Origin: Acanthacorydalis orientalis
Lineage: Eukaryota > Arthropoda > Insecta > Megaloptera > Corydalidae
NCBI GenBank assembly: GCA_034766995.1
Contig: CM068322.1
Span: 15,455,810-15,519,809, forward strand
DNA length: 64,000 nt
Direction of reading: 5' to 3'
How positions within the stretch are numbered: the first letter of the stretch is position 1; each line of letters opens with the position of its first letter. Shown here piece by piece: positions 1 to 14,369 of this stretch. Below the pieces are notes generated by a model, which saw only the letters and a program-made list of their open reading frames with translations, ran no database searches and was not told the DNA's origin. Made by a program: the position numbers and the translations under genes.

Positions 1-1178
1 GATTAGATAGATAAAGATTGATGAAAAATGGATATAGAAACTGAAAAAATGAAAGACATGACCTCCAGAGAATTCAAAAAGGAATGAATATCAACCAACA
101 TGCATCTAAACAAACAGCACAATAGGGAGATTTTTAAAGTACGATTAAATAAGTATATTGAAGTGTTCAACATTAAAATTTAGAATAATAGGCTTTTTTA
201 GAATACAAAAGAAATGAAAATAAATGGAAAAACAAATTATTTTCATTTTCTAATAATATATATTTTCATATAAAAAAATATTAAAACTTATTATTCCAAG
301 AATTAAAAATCATTCTTTTCTTAACGGAGTTAGTGGTATGGTATCACTTTCACTTTTTTCCGAAGATTGGGTAGCTGTAAACCAGGTAATATTTTTTTAA
401 CTTGGTAGTTATAATGTTATTTAAAAAATGAAAGGAATCTCTTAATTTCTGAATTCTATAAATAAAGTCTAAGTGTTTTCGTAATAGTAGAAGTATATTT
501 TTTTCTAAAAATGAAAGAGAGGTAAATATTTAATAAAAAATTACAATATTTCCTTAATTTTTACGGACTGACCTTATAGAAATACTCTAAATGGATCACT
601 AAATAAATTAATAACTCTAAGAAATACTCAAAATTATTAAGAGAATATTAAATTATTAACAGAGATAAATTATTAAGAGAACTTTCCGAAAAACATGTAC
701 AGTAGTTTAATTTTTTGGAAGTACAAAGTTCTAATGCAAATATAAATCCACAAGAGTTAATCATATAATTATATTAAATTTATATTTACATTACGTTTTC
801 GAACACATTTAACAAAAAGAATTTATATATTCTGATACTAAAACCATTTTCTATACATTTCCTACTAATAACGAAAGGAAAACTAAAAATATATATTTTT
901 TAATATAATATAATTTATGAATATAAAAGGTTTTAAGCTAAAAATAAAATATTTAATTTTCGCTAACGTTAGATTTCGTATTATGTCAATTTAATAATAA
1001 AACAATAATAATTGTTGATGATGATACAAAAAAATTACAACATGCTATCTATCTACAATATTCTATAATTTTTTTTTCTATAATACGCTCTAAATATATA
1101 AAAAGAATTATTCTATGGTTAGACTTTATGAACGCTACACGATTTTTTTACTTTCAAATGGAATTACAAAAATACAAC

Positions 1179-1180
<2 letters not shown>
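1..1180. other. AT-rich spacer
   Basis: Poly-A/T-rich sequence with no open frame, repeat or island that I can support. Confidence 0.7.
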
Positions 1181-1244
<64 letters not shown>

Positions 1245-1251
1245 GTGTGTA
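1181..1251. repeat. (TA)n then GTAT/TG microsatellite
   Basis: About 54 bp of uninterrupted TA, then gtatgtatgtgtgtgt. Confidence 0.95.
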
Positions 1252-1584
1252 TGAATTGTTAAACTACAATACTCAGAATATTTTTAAACAAGAAATGTAA
1301 ATTTCATCATACTTTCGTGTATGTAGTTCGGTTAGATTTAATTTTCACTGCAGTTACAGTTATTTTAAGCTGCTTTTTTATCATTTAGATTGTACAGTTT
1401 TCATTTTTTTAATTATACCAAAATTTATTTTTCTAATTTAATTTCTGTCGTTGTTTTCTTTTTATTTTAACATCACAAACGCAATGCGACCACTAATTAA
1501 ATATTTACACAAATATGATTAAAAACAAACTCTTCAGTTTAATGTTATTTTTCTGTATATTCAGTAGAAAATAATGAATGTATA

Positions 1585-1586
<2 letters not shown>

Positions 1587-1640
<54 letters not shown>

Positions 1641-1675
1641 CATGTGTGTGTGTGTGTATGTATGTGAATGTATGT
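1587..1675. repeat. (TA)n-(TG)n microsatellite
   Basis: TA array followed by catgtacatg, (TG)n and tatg variants. Confidence 0.95.
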
Positions 1676-2529
1676 AAGACCTTGTTAATCTTTAAAGATA
1701 CTGACGAAGCAAACTTGTCAAAATGTTTATTGAACTTATCACGAAAAGTTTTATTTTGCTTTACTTTCATGTTTTCATCATAACATTTGGCTGCTTTCCA
1801 ATTATTGAGAAAGTCGAACTCAATTCTATGATTTCCTTATTATATTGTGAATAGCTGATATTTTTTCTGATTTATAATAAATGACGTAACTGAATTTGAT
1901 GACTTTACAAGTATTATAAAGTGTTTCTTTAATAAGAGGAAATTTAGTTCATGCAGACAAAAACTTGAAGCTTTTAACGGTCACTTTGTAGTATTGAAAG
2001 TAGTAAATAAATTTCATTAGCGTCCTTATATCTCTTTGATGTTCATGTAATAGTAAATACGTTTTTATAAGACTTATAAACACAATGATTGAAGTCTACT
2101 TAAAATATATAATTTTATTTAAAAATTTTAATAATATACTTAATGTGATTGCGTTCATAGTAAACATGTGTTCGTATAATTATTTATTTTTAACAGATTG
2201 AAAATAAGTACTGTTAAACTACATAGACGGTAAAATAGTCCATTAATTTTCCATACGCTGTATAAACATAGGGGAACTTATTCAAATGAATATATGCATC
2301 ATTTCAGGAATTTGACGGAAGGCTATAGAATTATCAATAAGTATTTCCTCTGAATTATTCAGTAAAGTGCCTGAAGGCAAATAAGTTACTTCATTCAACA
2401 TATATGTATGTTTACGTATGTTTGACAAACACATTTGGGATTATCAATAGACGCTACCTTTCTATATACGAAACATACATAACTTATTTTGTAATCAAAA
2501 ACTTATTAACTTTTATGTAATTATCTACC

Positions 2530-2531
<2 letters not shown>

Positions 2532-2606
<75 letters not shown>
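2532..2606. repeat. (TA)n microsatellite
   Basis: 75 bp with a single C interruption at about 2561. Confidence 0.95.
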
Positions 2607-2609
<3 letters not shown>

Positions 2610-2782
2610 ATATATGTTCAGAGAAAAAATAAGAGAATGAATGGGAAATAAATACACATATATAAACATATAATACTATTTTCTAGCATTAAAAACATTT
2701 ACTGTTATCATAAAATACTGTTATTACAGAACCGGAAGTGAAATGTAATTATTAATAAATTGCTTCAACCTATATATATATA

Positions 2783-4029
2783 TTGACTTGAAACAAAAGT
2801 TCAAATCGTTTTTAAGGTGAAAGTCAAATGCAATGTTTATTTATTTGTACATATATTTATTCTAATATATATGTACCATTTTGATCCACTATTTTTCCCC
2901 ATCTTTTACATAGTTTCATAATTTCCAGAACTTGGCCACTTTCTGGGCGATAAATTGATCCAGGTAGTATCCACATGCTTCCAATGAAGTGAAGTTTTTT
3001 TCATTAAAGAAATTCTGTAGCGACTGGGACAAATGTTAATCTATAGATACAAGATTAGGTAAATAAAGCGAGTGAAGTAGGAAGTCTCAAACCAAACTTC
3101 ACCATTTTTTTCCGGATTTGCAAAGTGACGTGAGTTCTAGCGTTGTATTCATGAAAAACAATACCCTTTCTTGACGTTAATTCTGGACGCTTTTGATCGA
3201 TTTCCACCGTTAATTGGGCCAGTTGAGCACAATACTTCCGTTCGATTATTTGTGAGAAGTTCGTAAAACATAACACTCTTACAATCACATCTTACATTTA
3301 CATCAGATACACAACATCACCTTCGGATCAAGATCCGCGTTTGTAGTGGCTAACGGAGACTCATTTCGTGTTCTACAAGCCCTTTTTCGATCCACATTAT
3401 TGTAGACGATCCATTTTTCATCGCCTGTAATTAATCGATTCAGAAACGAGTTCTTTCGAAACGTTTTCTCGTTTCTTTTAAAGAGCGAATCGCTGATGGA
3501 AATTTGTTCCATTAAATTTGTTTCAATTAGATTATAGGGTACCAAAACACCGTAGCGATTCATATATCCAAGTGTCTCAAAATGCCTCACACCTCACAAC
3601 ACTCGTATAAGACACCTGCACAGTATCTCTGCGATGTGCCATATAATATCGATTATTTTCTATAAGTGTTGCAATTAGATTATAATTAACAACTGCAGGG
3701 ATACCGGAATGATCTCGAATCTCTAAGTCAAATTTTCTATCTCTGAACTGACCGAACCACTTTCGAACAGTACTGCAGCTATGGCAGCTTCTCCATAAAC
3801 GACAGATATCTTTTTTGCTATCTGTGCAATGATTTTTCCTCTCCGGAAATAAAACAGCATCAAATGATAAAAATGTACCTTATATTCCTCCATTTTATAT
3901 TTTAAATTTAACAGACTTAAAATTCGCAAAATTTCACAAAAATAGTAGAGAAAGAAATATTGAAACGTCAGCAGTCAAAATAACATATATTTCAAACCTT
4001 TATGTAACTTGAATTTTATGTAAGTCGAA
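2783..4029 (-). mobile_element. mariner element, full length, degenerate
   Basis: This is a cut-and-paste DNA transposon of the Tc1/mariner superfamily, about 1.25 kb, the normal size of an intact mariner. The left end (ttgacttgaaacaaaagttc) and the reverse complement of the right end (ttcgacttacataaaattca) are degenerate inverted repeats, and a short TA run (2771-2783) touches the left end. It encodes a broken transposase on the minus strand. The end coordinates are good to a few bases only because the repeats have diverged. Confidence 0.85.
2857..3893 (-). pseudogene. mariner transposase pseudogene
   Basis: The reading starts at MEEYKVHF (codon at 3891-3893) and can be followed in pieces through every mariner region to a terminal NGTYILE stop, about 345 codons, the usual family length. 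In order I see the N-terminal helix-turn-helix region (YFRRGKIIAQIAKKI), a linker with LIENN and SYTSVVR, the first catalytic aspartate in LITGDEKWIVY, and the block IDQKRPELTSRKG. The second catalytic motif, normally HxDNARPH, reads FHEYNARTH, so its Asp appears as Tyr. The third keeps Asp in LVSID but is followed by a stop. Several frameshifts separate the parts, so it cannot make an active enzyme. Confidence 0.9.
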
Positions 4030-4099
4030 TTTGTAAATTACTTAAGTGTAACTTCATAACAAACTGCAATATTTATTATTATTATATGTATATTACTTA

Positions 4100-4800
4100 C
4101 AGTGTTGTGCAAAACAGAATCAACAAATTCTACTTAAACATTTAAGTGTACTTATCTTTTCTTCCAATTACTTTACAATGATATTAATAATTCAAGCTTA
4201 TATATTGATGAAATAAAAGCAATTGATACATTTTCAAAAATAATAATAATTCACTAATATTAATATGGCAACAAAAAAAAGTAACTGCATTATATGAAAG
4301 TGTACAAAACTAAAGCAACAAAGCTAATACTCTGTGTAAAAGCCTCTATTTTTAATAAACTCAGCACATGTGCGTCGCATTGATGAAACTAAATTAAAAA
4401 TAGTGATTTCAGGTATCTTTTCACATTCATTTTTTTATGCTCGAAACAGTTCCCTCTTGTTACCGAAACGTTCGCCCGCAACTTGCCGTTTGAGAGAATC
4501 CTAAAGAGATTTTCAAGGTGATTCGAGTCTGATGATTGTATCAACCAATCAAGAAATTGAATCCCATTGTCTTTTAATCAATGCTTTACCAACCTCGTTG
4601 TGTTTTTGGCCATTATCTTGCTGAAACACTCATCGAAGCGCTAGATTTCACTCGGCATGAGGAAGCATGTTTCTAAAATGTTTTTATATGCGAAACGATC
4701 CCCTATTCCCACAATTTCGTAAAAAGGACCAACACCATAGAGTAAAAAAATTATCAAAACCATTACGCTGCCACTTCCATGCTTGGTTGTGATTGTTTTG
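4100..4800 (-). mobile_element. Tc1-like transposon fragment
   Basis: The end at 4100 (cagtgttgtgcaaaac) resembles a Tc1-type terminal repeat. Reading the minus strand from about 4795 gives C-terminal Tc1 transposase remains: KHGSGSVMV, then GVGPFYEIVGIGDRF, YKNILETCFLMP, a decayed version of the QDNDPKHT motif (SKIMAKNTTR), LIQSSDSNHLENL (compare AQSPDLNPIENLW) and a final block near SLFLI. Stops and frameshifts interrupt it. The N-terminal half and the second end are absent, so the copy is truncated. It sits only 70 bp from the mariner on its left. Confidence 0.85.
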
Positions 4801-5929
4801 AGAAGTTACAGGCTAGTGAAAAAGCCACTGCTAGGAAGAAAACACTTACAAAAAAGGTTTATATTTTTAAATAAGCATGTTACTTAACTCGGGATATTAC
4901 TGTATTATGTAATGTATTTGTTTGTAGAGAAAACGAGAAAGAGAATGTATCTTACTTGAGGTCTTATTAGTTATATTTTTTAATTAAAAAAAATAATTAC
5001 TAAAAAGTTATTAAATAATAAGCGATGTCATTTAAATAGAAAGAAATAAATGAAATTAATTCAATTCAAAACTTATCACACAAATATTTTGACATCAAAA
5101 ATTATATACTAAGCATTTCCTTTACTTTGTTATTAAATAGTAAAATGTAGTAATATTGATTAGTTTGGTAATGTGCACCAATCTAATAATGCGAGCTAAC
5201 TGTAGTTTTTACTTACTAAAAGTTTACATTAGTCATTATTTTAAAAAGGAAATCAATTTTTTAAACAATAACCATATTCCAAAAAATAACGTGTTTAATT
5301 GTAAGTCTGTCAATAATTGTGTTAATAATTAATAAAAAAACATTTGGAGTGAAATTGGTGCTTTATCTGTTCTTTTTAACTATTGTCAAAATACTATTTT
5401 ACAAGATAAACATTAATGAGTGGTAGTGAAAAGTCTATAGAAAGTGTAGAATAACTAAAAACAATGTTTTACTCAATTAGCAGTCCTAAAAATATGACAA
5501 TACATCAGGTTAATTTAAAAAATCGATGAGTTACAAAAAAATGGCAAAATAACATTAAATTTTTCTAAATAAAAAATAGAAAAATCTATTGAAAACATTT
5601 TGACATTAAAATAAGAAAAATGACAAAAAAGTTACATCGAGAAAATAAAAAGATAAAGAATTTATTTTCTAAAAAAATTACATTTAGCTATAAATTATAT
5701 ACAATAACCTCAGTTGCTATGAAAGTTGTCAAAAAATATCGAGTACTTTCACAAGAAGTATATTTATTATTCAAGCGTTTTTGTAGTATCAGATAATAAA
5801 AATTTCAATTTTTATCTACAAGAACTCAATATCGCGATAACTAAAAAATAAAAATCAACCGAATTTTTATACACATTTCTCAAGTTTCATTTTAAGACTA
5901 ATATAATGCATACGCTTTCATAACAGACA
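4801..5929. other. AT-rich spacer
   Basis: Nothing recognisable. It may hold more decayed sequence of the neighbouring Tc1-like copy, but I cannot align it. Confidence 0.6.
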
Positions 5930-6345
5930 CAGCAAAACATGATTATATACTTTCCATCGCGCCGTTTGTGTCAATGTATATTCGACACAGTAGTTCGAAC
6001 GAACGACCGATTCGTATCTCATCTTCAATCATATTTCGTCGCAAGCTCATTTCCACAACGGAAATGTCAAAGTATTATATTTTACCTTACACGAAAGCAC
6101 ACATTTGTGTTATTTAGACAACGCTGTTATTTGCACAACGACGACTTACATGTATATATTTGCTTATTTTGGCATATTCTCAAATAAACAAAAGTTCGAA
6201 TACACGGAATTACGAACACAGTGAGTCTGCTGAATTTTATTTCGAATGAAGCTTTGACGTGACATACATTCTGCTAAATAAATTTGACTGTCTAAGCCAT
6301 ACGATTCAATTTTTGCATATAAAATGCATATGGCATTTAAAGTTA
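5930..6345. other. balanced-composition island, unassigned
   Basis: This stretch holds runs such as cgacacagtagttcgaacga and has visibly more G+C than its flanks. An 82-codon plus-strand frame (5939-6187, MIIYFPSRRLCQCIFDTV …) covers most of it but shows no family resemblance and no splice-site support. A (TA)n tract ends the island. Confidence 0.2.
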
Positions 6346-6346
6346 C

Positions 6347-6349
<3 letters not shown>

Positions 6350-6400
<51 letters not shown>
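6350..6400. repeat. (TA)n microsatellite
   Basis: 51 bp, uninterrupted. Confidence 0.95.
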
Positions 6401-9112
<2,712 letters not shown>

Positions 9113-9979
9113 TCTGTATTAAAGTAAACTGTCTGAAATAATATCAATAATTATACTCAAAAAAATTCATGATATTAATTTAATAATTCTAATATATGTC
9201 GTATTATAAATACTGAGAAGCGTAATTGAAAAAAAATATTTTTTCCACAAATCGAGATTAATTTATGATATTTAAGATGAATGAAAGAAATAGAACATAT
9301 TTATAAATAAATAAATAAGGTTACAGATTTGAAAACACTAAATAAAATTATGATTGCCGTTAATAGAGAAAAATAGATTTGCTCAATTAATGCATTTCAT
9401 TAATTATCATTCATATCCAACAATAAAATTAAACTGCATTAAAAAAAATAAAAAAATATTTTTTTTATTATTATTTCTCCGTACACAACGCAATTGTTTA
9501 TTACATATGTTGTTATTTTAATACATATATAATTGGCTTATAACTTTAGTTTGTATAATTAATACAGAATAAAGATAAAAGAAAAATGTATAAAAAACAC
9601 ATATACACTTATTAAAGATGTGAAAAATAATTAAGTTAAAATAATAAATTTTTATTATTATTTCAATAAAGATTCACTCGATACTTAATAGCAATACATA
9701 AGCAACAGATAAGCATTTTCTAGTATTATCGATAGTAAAAAAAATACAGATAACTGAAACTGGAACAATTCTCTTTTTAATACTAAATAAAAGTGAAACG
9801 TTAATAATTACGATGCTATCAAAAACAACTTTCTATCAAATATAATTGTACTTAAATATTTTGTAAACTTCAATGGAAATTTTAATCTTTATGAAAGGTA
9901 CTTTATTGTCATAATCTTGATTTTTAAGTCATTTAAAAAATGAAAGGGAAAGTATTTTTTATACAGTAAAGAAATTTTA

Positions 9980-9981
<2 letters not shown>

Positions 9982-10018
<37 letters not shown>
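9982..10018. repeat. (TA)n microsatellite
   Basis: 37 bp, ending in cc. Confidence 0.95.
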
Positions 10019-10021
<3 letters not shown>

Positions 10022-10148
10022 ACATATTTCTACATTCATTAAGTTATAACACACATTGTTGTAGGAATTTAGTAGAACATGTTAATATCCAGATGTGTGT
10101 TGTGGTGTAGTGGTTTAAACTGTTTCTAAAGTAAGAGTATTGTAACAA

Positions 10149-10165
10149 TACACACACACACACAT

Positions 10166-10200
<35 letters not shown>

Positions 10201-10201
10201 C
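10149..10201. repeat. (CA)n-(TA)n microsatellite
   Basis: CA block with one TA substitution, passing directly into TA. A tRNA-box-A-like tggtgtagtgg lies about 50 bp upstream, but no box B follows. Confidence 0.95.
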
Positions 10202-10728
10202 GAATTTAATTTAGTTATAACAAGAATTTAAATACAAACACTGTAATAAAACTATACCAAAATGTTAAGAGTATTATCTTATCAACAGTTTGTTGAAAGA
10301 ACTTCTAAGATAAAATCATTGAAAAGAGACGAAACAGTATGTTTTTAATATTTTTCTGACCAAATTTTCAATGAAATCGTTAATCCAACTACCGTCATTC
10401 AAAAAAAAATATTTATGTGCATGTAACGGATCAAAAATTGTAATTTGATTATTGGTTTTAAATTTTAGTACAGTTTGATCGCATTTTCAGAACCATCACT
10501 GGATGTTAAGTATTATAAGTTCTAGTGCACTATTTTTCAAAATTCTATTTCTGAAAACTTCGTTTTAAACTAAATAGATGCAGAAATGATGTAGTTATTT
10601 GATTGGATTTACTGATTTAATTTTTTATTAATATACAAATAAAGTTGCATAAAAAATCAAAAAATGATATGTATATTCACTTTCACCATTTTTTTTCCCA
10701 ATGAATATTAAAAATATAATAAGTGTAC

Positions 10729-10825
10729 CTATGCTATTATTGAACGCTTTCTCTACAAGTTGAACAAATTCAGATAAATCTTTCATAGCTTCCAAGAAGG
10801 AGACAACAGAAAATTGAAAACACAT
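10729..10825 (-). other. candidate internal exon, minus strand
   Basis: A 97-nt block on the minus strand runs from an acceptor-like ttcttag to a donor-like ATAG|gtacac. Only one frame is open. It enters in phase 0, leaves in phase 1 and encodes MCFQFSVVSFLEAMKDLSEF followed by VQLVEKAFNNSIG, a soluble amphipathic-helix sequence unlike the low-complexity frames nearby. I do not recognise the family. The polypyrimidine tract upstream is weak. Chance remains a real possibility. Confidence 0.3.
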
Positions 10826-11242
10826 CTAAGAATTTATATTTAAAATTAGTATTCGCGATAATAACTAGGCTTATAATCATAACTTGTTTAATAATTATTA
10901 TTTATTGTGTACATTTCATTCCGTTAGTCTTAATTAATTGTGGTCTTATTTTTTATTCTTTAAATAACGCACTTTTATTATTTTTTAAATCACGTTACAA
11001 CATTATAATGTTCAAATCTAACTTTCACTACACACTGGAATACAATGTGGTAAACTTTTGATCATAACTATACAGAAAGTACAAAAATATAATATGACAT
11101 ATTCGAGAACACAATATGTAAAAGAATATGAATATTTTTTTCAATTTGTGATCGATTATGTCTAGAAAGTAAACTGAATCAAATATATAATAATGATAAA
11201 TAATCTTATATACAAATATATCTTAATATGTACATACATATG

Positions 11243-11245
<3 letters not shown>

Positions 11246-11306
<61 letters not shown>
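11246..11306. repeat. (TA)n microsatellite
   Basis: 61 bp, preceded by acatacatatgct. Confidence 0.95.
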
Positions 11307-11307
<1 letters not shown>

Positions 11308-11746
11308 TGTGAAAAAGTTTCAAAATTCCAAAAAGAAAATTATGTGTTTGAAAATTGATACATTGATAATATTTAGGAAATCTAGTATGAATTGAAATAT
11401 TTCCTCATAATTACAATAACAACAAACAACACATCAAAAGTAAACTTGTTTCAAATTTTGATTTTACATGTGTATTCATTATGTGTATTCATTACATGTA
11501 CATTTCCATCTACAAAAAAACACAACTAATTGTGTATGCTTGTATACAAACATTCTGAACATTTAAACTCCATTGAAAGAATAATAAAAGCTATCCAAAT
11601 GGCATGAAATCAAAATTCGTTTCTATCTCTCTTTTGATATAGAATGAATGTATACATATACATGAATATAGATTGAAATTTTTAAAAACAGTTTAAAAAA
11701 TAAATATTATAAATGTAATCATCATGTTAAGCCTTTTGTTAAAAAT

Positions 11747-11764
11747 ATATTTTAACAAAAAATA

Positions 11765-11807
<43 letters not shown>

Positions 11808-11820
11808 AACAAAAAATAGA
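11747..11820 (+). repeat. 20-bp direct repeats flanking a (TA)n tract
   Basis: The bases atattttaacaaaaaataga occur exactly at 11747-11766 and 11801-11820 with only TA repeats between them. This fits slippage or duplication of a unit that contains the array. Confidence 0.85.
11766..11805. repeat. (TA)n microsatellite
   Basis: About 40 bp, enclosed by the 20-bp direct repeats listed at 11747. Confidence 0.95.
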
Positions 11821-12242
11821 TGTAACTTGTTTAACACCAACAAAGAGTTTTTTTTAAAATTTCATGTTGAAGTTTCCGGTTTCCATAGTTAAAAATGTCG
11901 CTCAGGGACAAAAGTAATATACGAATGATATATTTTTCTGAATCTTAGATGACAAGTGGGTGTGTTGACATGCAGAACAATATTTCTTAAATAGACGTCG
12001 AAAGCATGGAAAACAGTTTAGTTAACAGATGAAAGAAACAACGCTTGATACACAACATTCTTTTCTGTCATCGACTTTATGGATCGCAAACTTTTGTATT
12101 GAATGAACAAAGTTTCAGTTCATTAATTCAACATTTCAGTTGAAATAGATATGATAAAACTCGTCATATATACTTCAATGAAACAGTTATATTAATAATT
12201 GGGTGTATTTTGAGTTTCCGCACACGCAAACACACACAGGCG

Positions 12243-12245
<3 letters not shown>

Positions 12246-12295
<50 letters not shown>
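12246..12295. repeat. (TA)n microsatellite
   Basis: 50 bp, with a broken CA-rich lead-in (cacacacaggcgca). Confidence 0.95.
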
Positions 12296-12300
<5 letters not shown>

Positions 12301-13858
12301 TAAATGCTAGTTAAATACTAAATTTAAACTACTAACAATGCAATATATTCAAAATAAAAAATTTTCTATGGGTTAAGGAAAAATTTATAGAAATTATCAT
12401 ACTTGATAAGACCAGAAAATGATTTATCAGCAATAAAGATATTTACAATTTGCACTTTCGCACCTTATGACCGGAATTAAATTTCAAAAAGATGAAAATT
12501 ACGATTTGCCAATTATTCAAATAAAGCAAATTATCAAAGTTATCTGCATAATGCAGATTCAAAACATTTAATTAATTATATGGACAATTAACTAATGGAT
12601 TACTAAAATTAATCTATTAATACACATTATATCAATATATTATTACATAGAGAATAATACTAAGGTAAATGAACTATTATTCTATGGAAAACTAAGGTTG
12701 AATTAATAATAATTATTGTAACATAATGCAAATTAATCATGTTTATTATTATTCTTATTATTTTTTTAAAAAAAACAGTAATTTTAACAAATTCCATTTA
12801 TTGATTGAATTTTGGTGTACTTATTTAATAAAATATTTTAGTTTTCGTATTTTTCTTAGTGACTTTTTGTGTTAACTAACTGTAAATAGAAAAACAACAA
12901 AAATACAATTTAAGGACAACTATTACAGACATTCACAAGACAAATTTCAGTACATGTTTCTTTAACGTTTACGTTTTTGTCTCTGTTTTTTAAGAAAAAT
13001 ATTTTTTTTCTTATTGATTCTGTGTTTTGGTGCTTGAAATAATCTTTTTTAATACATTTTTTAAAATGTATGTGATTTAAAGTTTTTTTTATTGTACAAA
13101 CAAATGGAAATAATACTAAAATGTGGAACGAACAATTAGTGATTTACAATCAATTAAATAAAATAAATAACACAAACAAACAAATTTTTTGTAATTATAT
13201 GTTTTATTATATAGTGTAAACATTATTGGACTGAATATATAGTTTTTATTTAAAAAATCATTTCGCTATAGCATGTATTTATTTAATATTGAAAACAAAA
13301 TCTATTTCTATCAATTTCAAAATAGACGACAATAAGAGAAGGGTTTCAAATAAAACTGATTCTGCATCGTCTAGGAATTTGAATTCATAAATTTTGTGCT
13401 GAAATACACTACATCGATTTAAAATTCCACACGCGTTATAAAAAAAACTACCATTCGATTTTTCCAGGCCAAAGAAATGAAAATAAAAATATTGTCTCAC
13501 ATTTGTTGAACGAAATGTCATTATTTTCAAAAGCATTCTTAATTTTTTTCTTCATTGAATTATATTTTAATTTTCGTACAACTTACTTTATACAAAGATT
13601 TATTTGATTATTTTGGAAATTAATTTATTTGTTATTCAAAATATTATATTTATACAATTCTTTAGCTGCATTTCCTTACGGTTTATGTTTATTAAATATA
13701 GAAATACGCATGAAAAAATAAGTTACAAAAATAATCATTTCAATATATCTTATGCATGTGTTTTTTCAACATAATCAAGAACAGAATGCGTTATAAAAGA
13801 CAATTAGCTTTCTAAAACTACATGTTTGCATTATGTTGTCTACGCTGTTGAAACGTAC

Positions 13859-13915
13859 TCTCAGTCGAATGGTAAGCACGACAAGTTGATGACCAATAGG
13901 TTATAAGTTCGAAAA
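13859..13915 (+). other. tRNA-like internal promoter pattern, possible SINE relic
   Basis: The bases ctcagtcgaatggtaagcac resemble a tRNA D-arm (box A) and, about 40 nt on, agttcgaaaac resembles a T-arm (box B). The acceptor and anticodon stems do not pair well, so it is not a functional tRNA gene. A tRNA-derived SINE fragment is the best guess, at low confidence. Confidence 0.2.
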
Positions 13916-14082
13916 CAAAGGTCATATGCCGTCATATTTCTATGTAAAAAGAATCGTCGTCTAAAAACGTTCACTGTTGGCAGACTTCAAAAAGAAGTAC
14001 CATACACAAACTAAATATACATCGTAATTGCATACCTTACACATTTCAAGTACTATTTAATGTTTTGTTAGTTTATATTTAA

Positions 14083-14088
<6 letters not shown>

Positions 14089-14136
<48 letters not shown>
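14089..14136. repeat. (TA)n microsatellite
   Basis: 48 bp, uninterrupted. Confidence 0.95.
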
Positions 14137-14139
<3 letters not shown>

Positions 14140-14320
14140 TACACGAATGAGAATTAATTTATTTACAGTTAAAATTCTGAAACGAGTGGTTCGCGTACCA
14201 GATGCGGTTTTTTAATTTATAAAATTTAACTTGTAACTATTTACCAAACAATTAATTAATGAATATGTTCTGACTCAGTCTAATATATGTGATAAAATAA
14301 TTCTATTTATTTACACCCCC

Positions 14321-14323
<3 letters not shown>

Positions 14324-14367
<44 letters not shown>
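14324..14367. repeat. (TA)n microsatellite
   Basis: 44 bp after a C run (acacccccctc). Confidence 0.95.

Positions 14368-14369
<2 letters not shown>

Larger units (their letters stand above)
11850..14088. other. AT-rich spacer with weak islands
   Basis: Apart from one TA array, 11860-12110 is slightly richer in GC and non-coding. An 85-codon minus frame at 13279-13536 (FRSTNVRQYFYFHFFGLEKS …) faintly recalls the C-terminal tail of LINE reverse-transcriptase proteins, too weak to call. Confidence 0.5.

Noticed and set aside
1115..1300. Open frames made of Ile-Tyr repeats, here and at most TA arrays (for example 8932-9141, 17762-18019, 30233-30427)
   Set aside because: They are translations of (TA)n and have no other coding content.
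10093..10150. Box-A-like tggtgtagtgg before a CA/TA array, considered as a SINE head
   Set aside because: No box B follows and the segment is very short.
13279..13536. 85-codon minus-strand frame with a faint resemblance to the tail of LINE reverse transcriptases
   Set aside because: The similarity is limited to scattered residues, and no reverse-transcriptase motif is found nearby.
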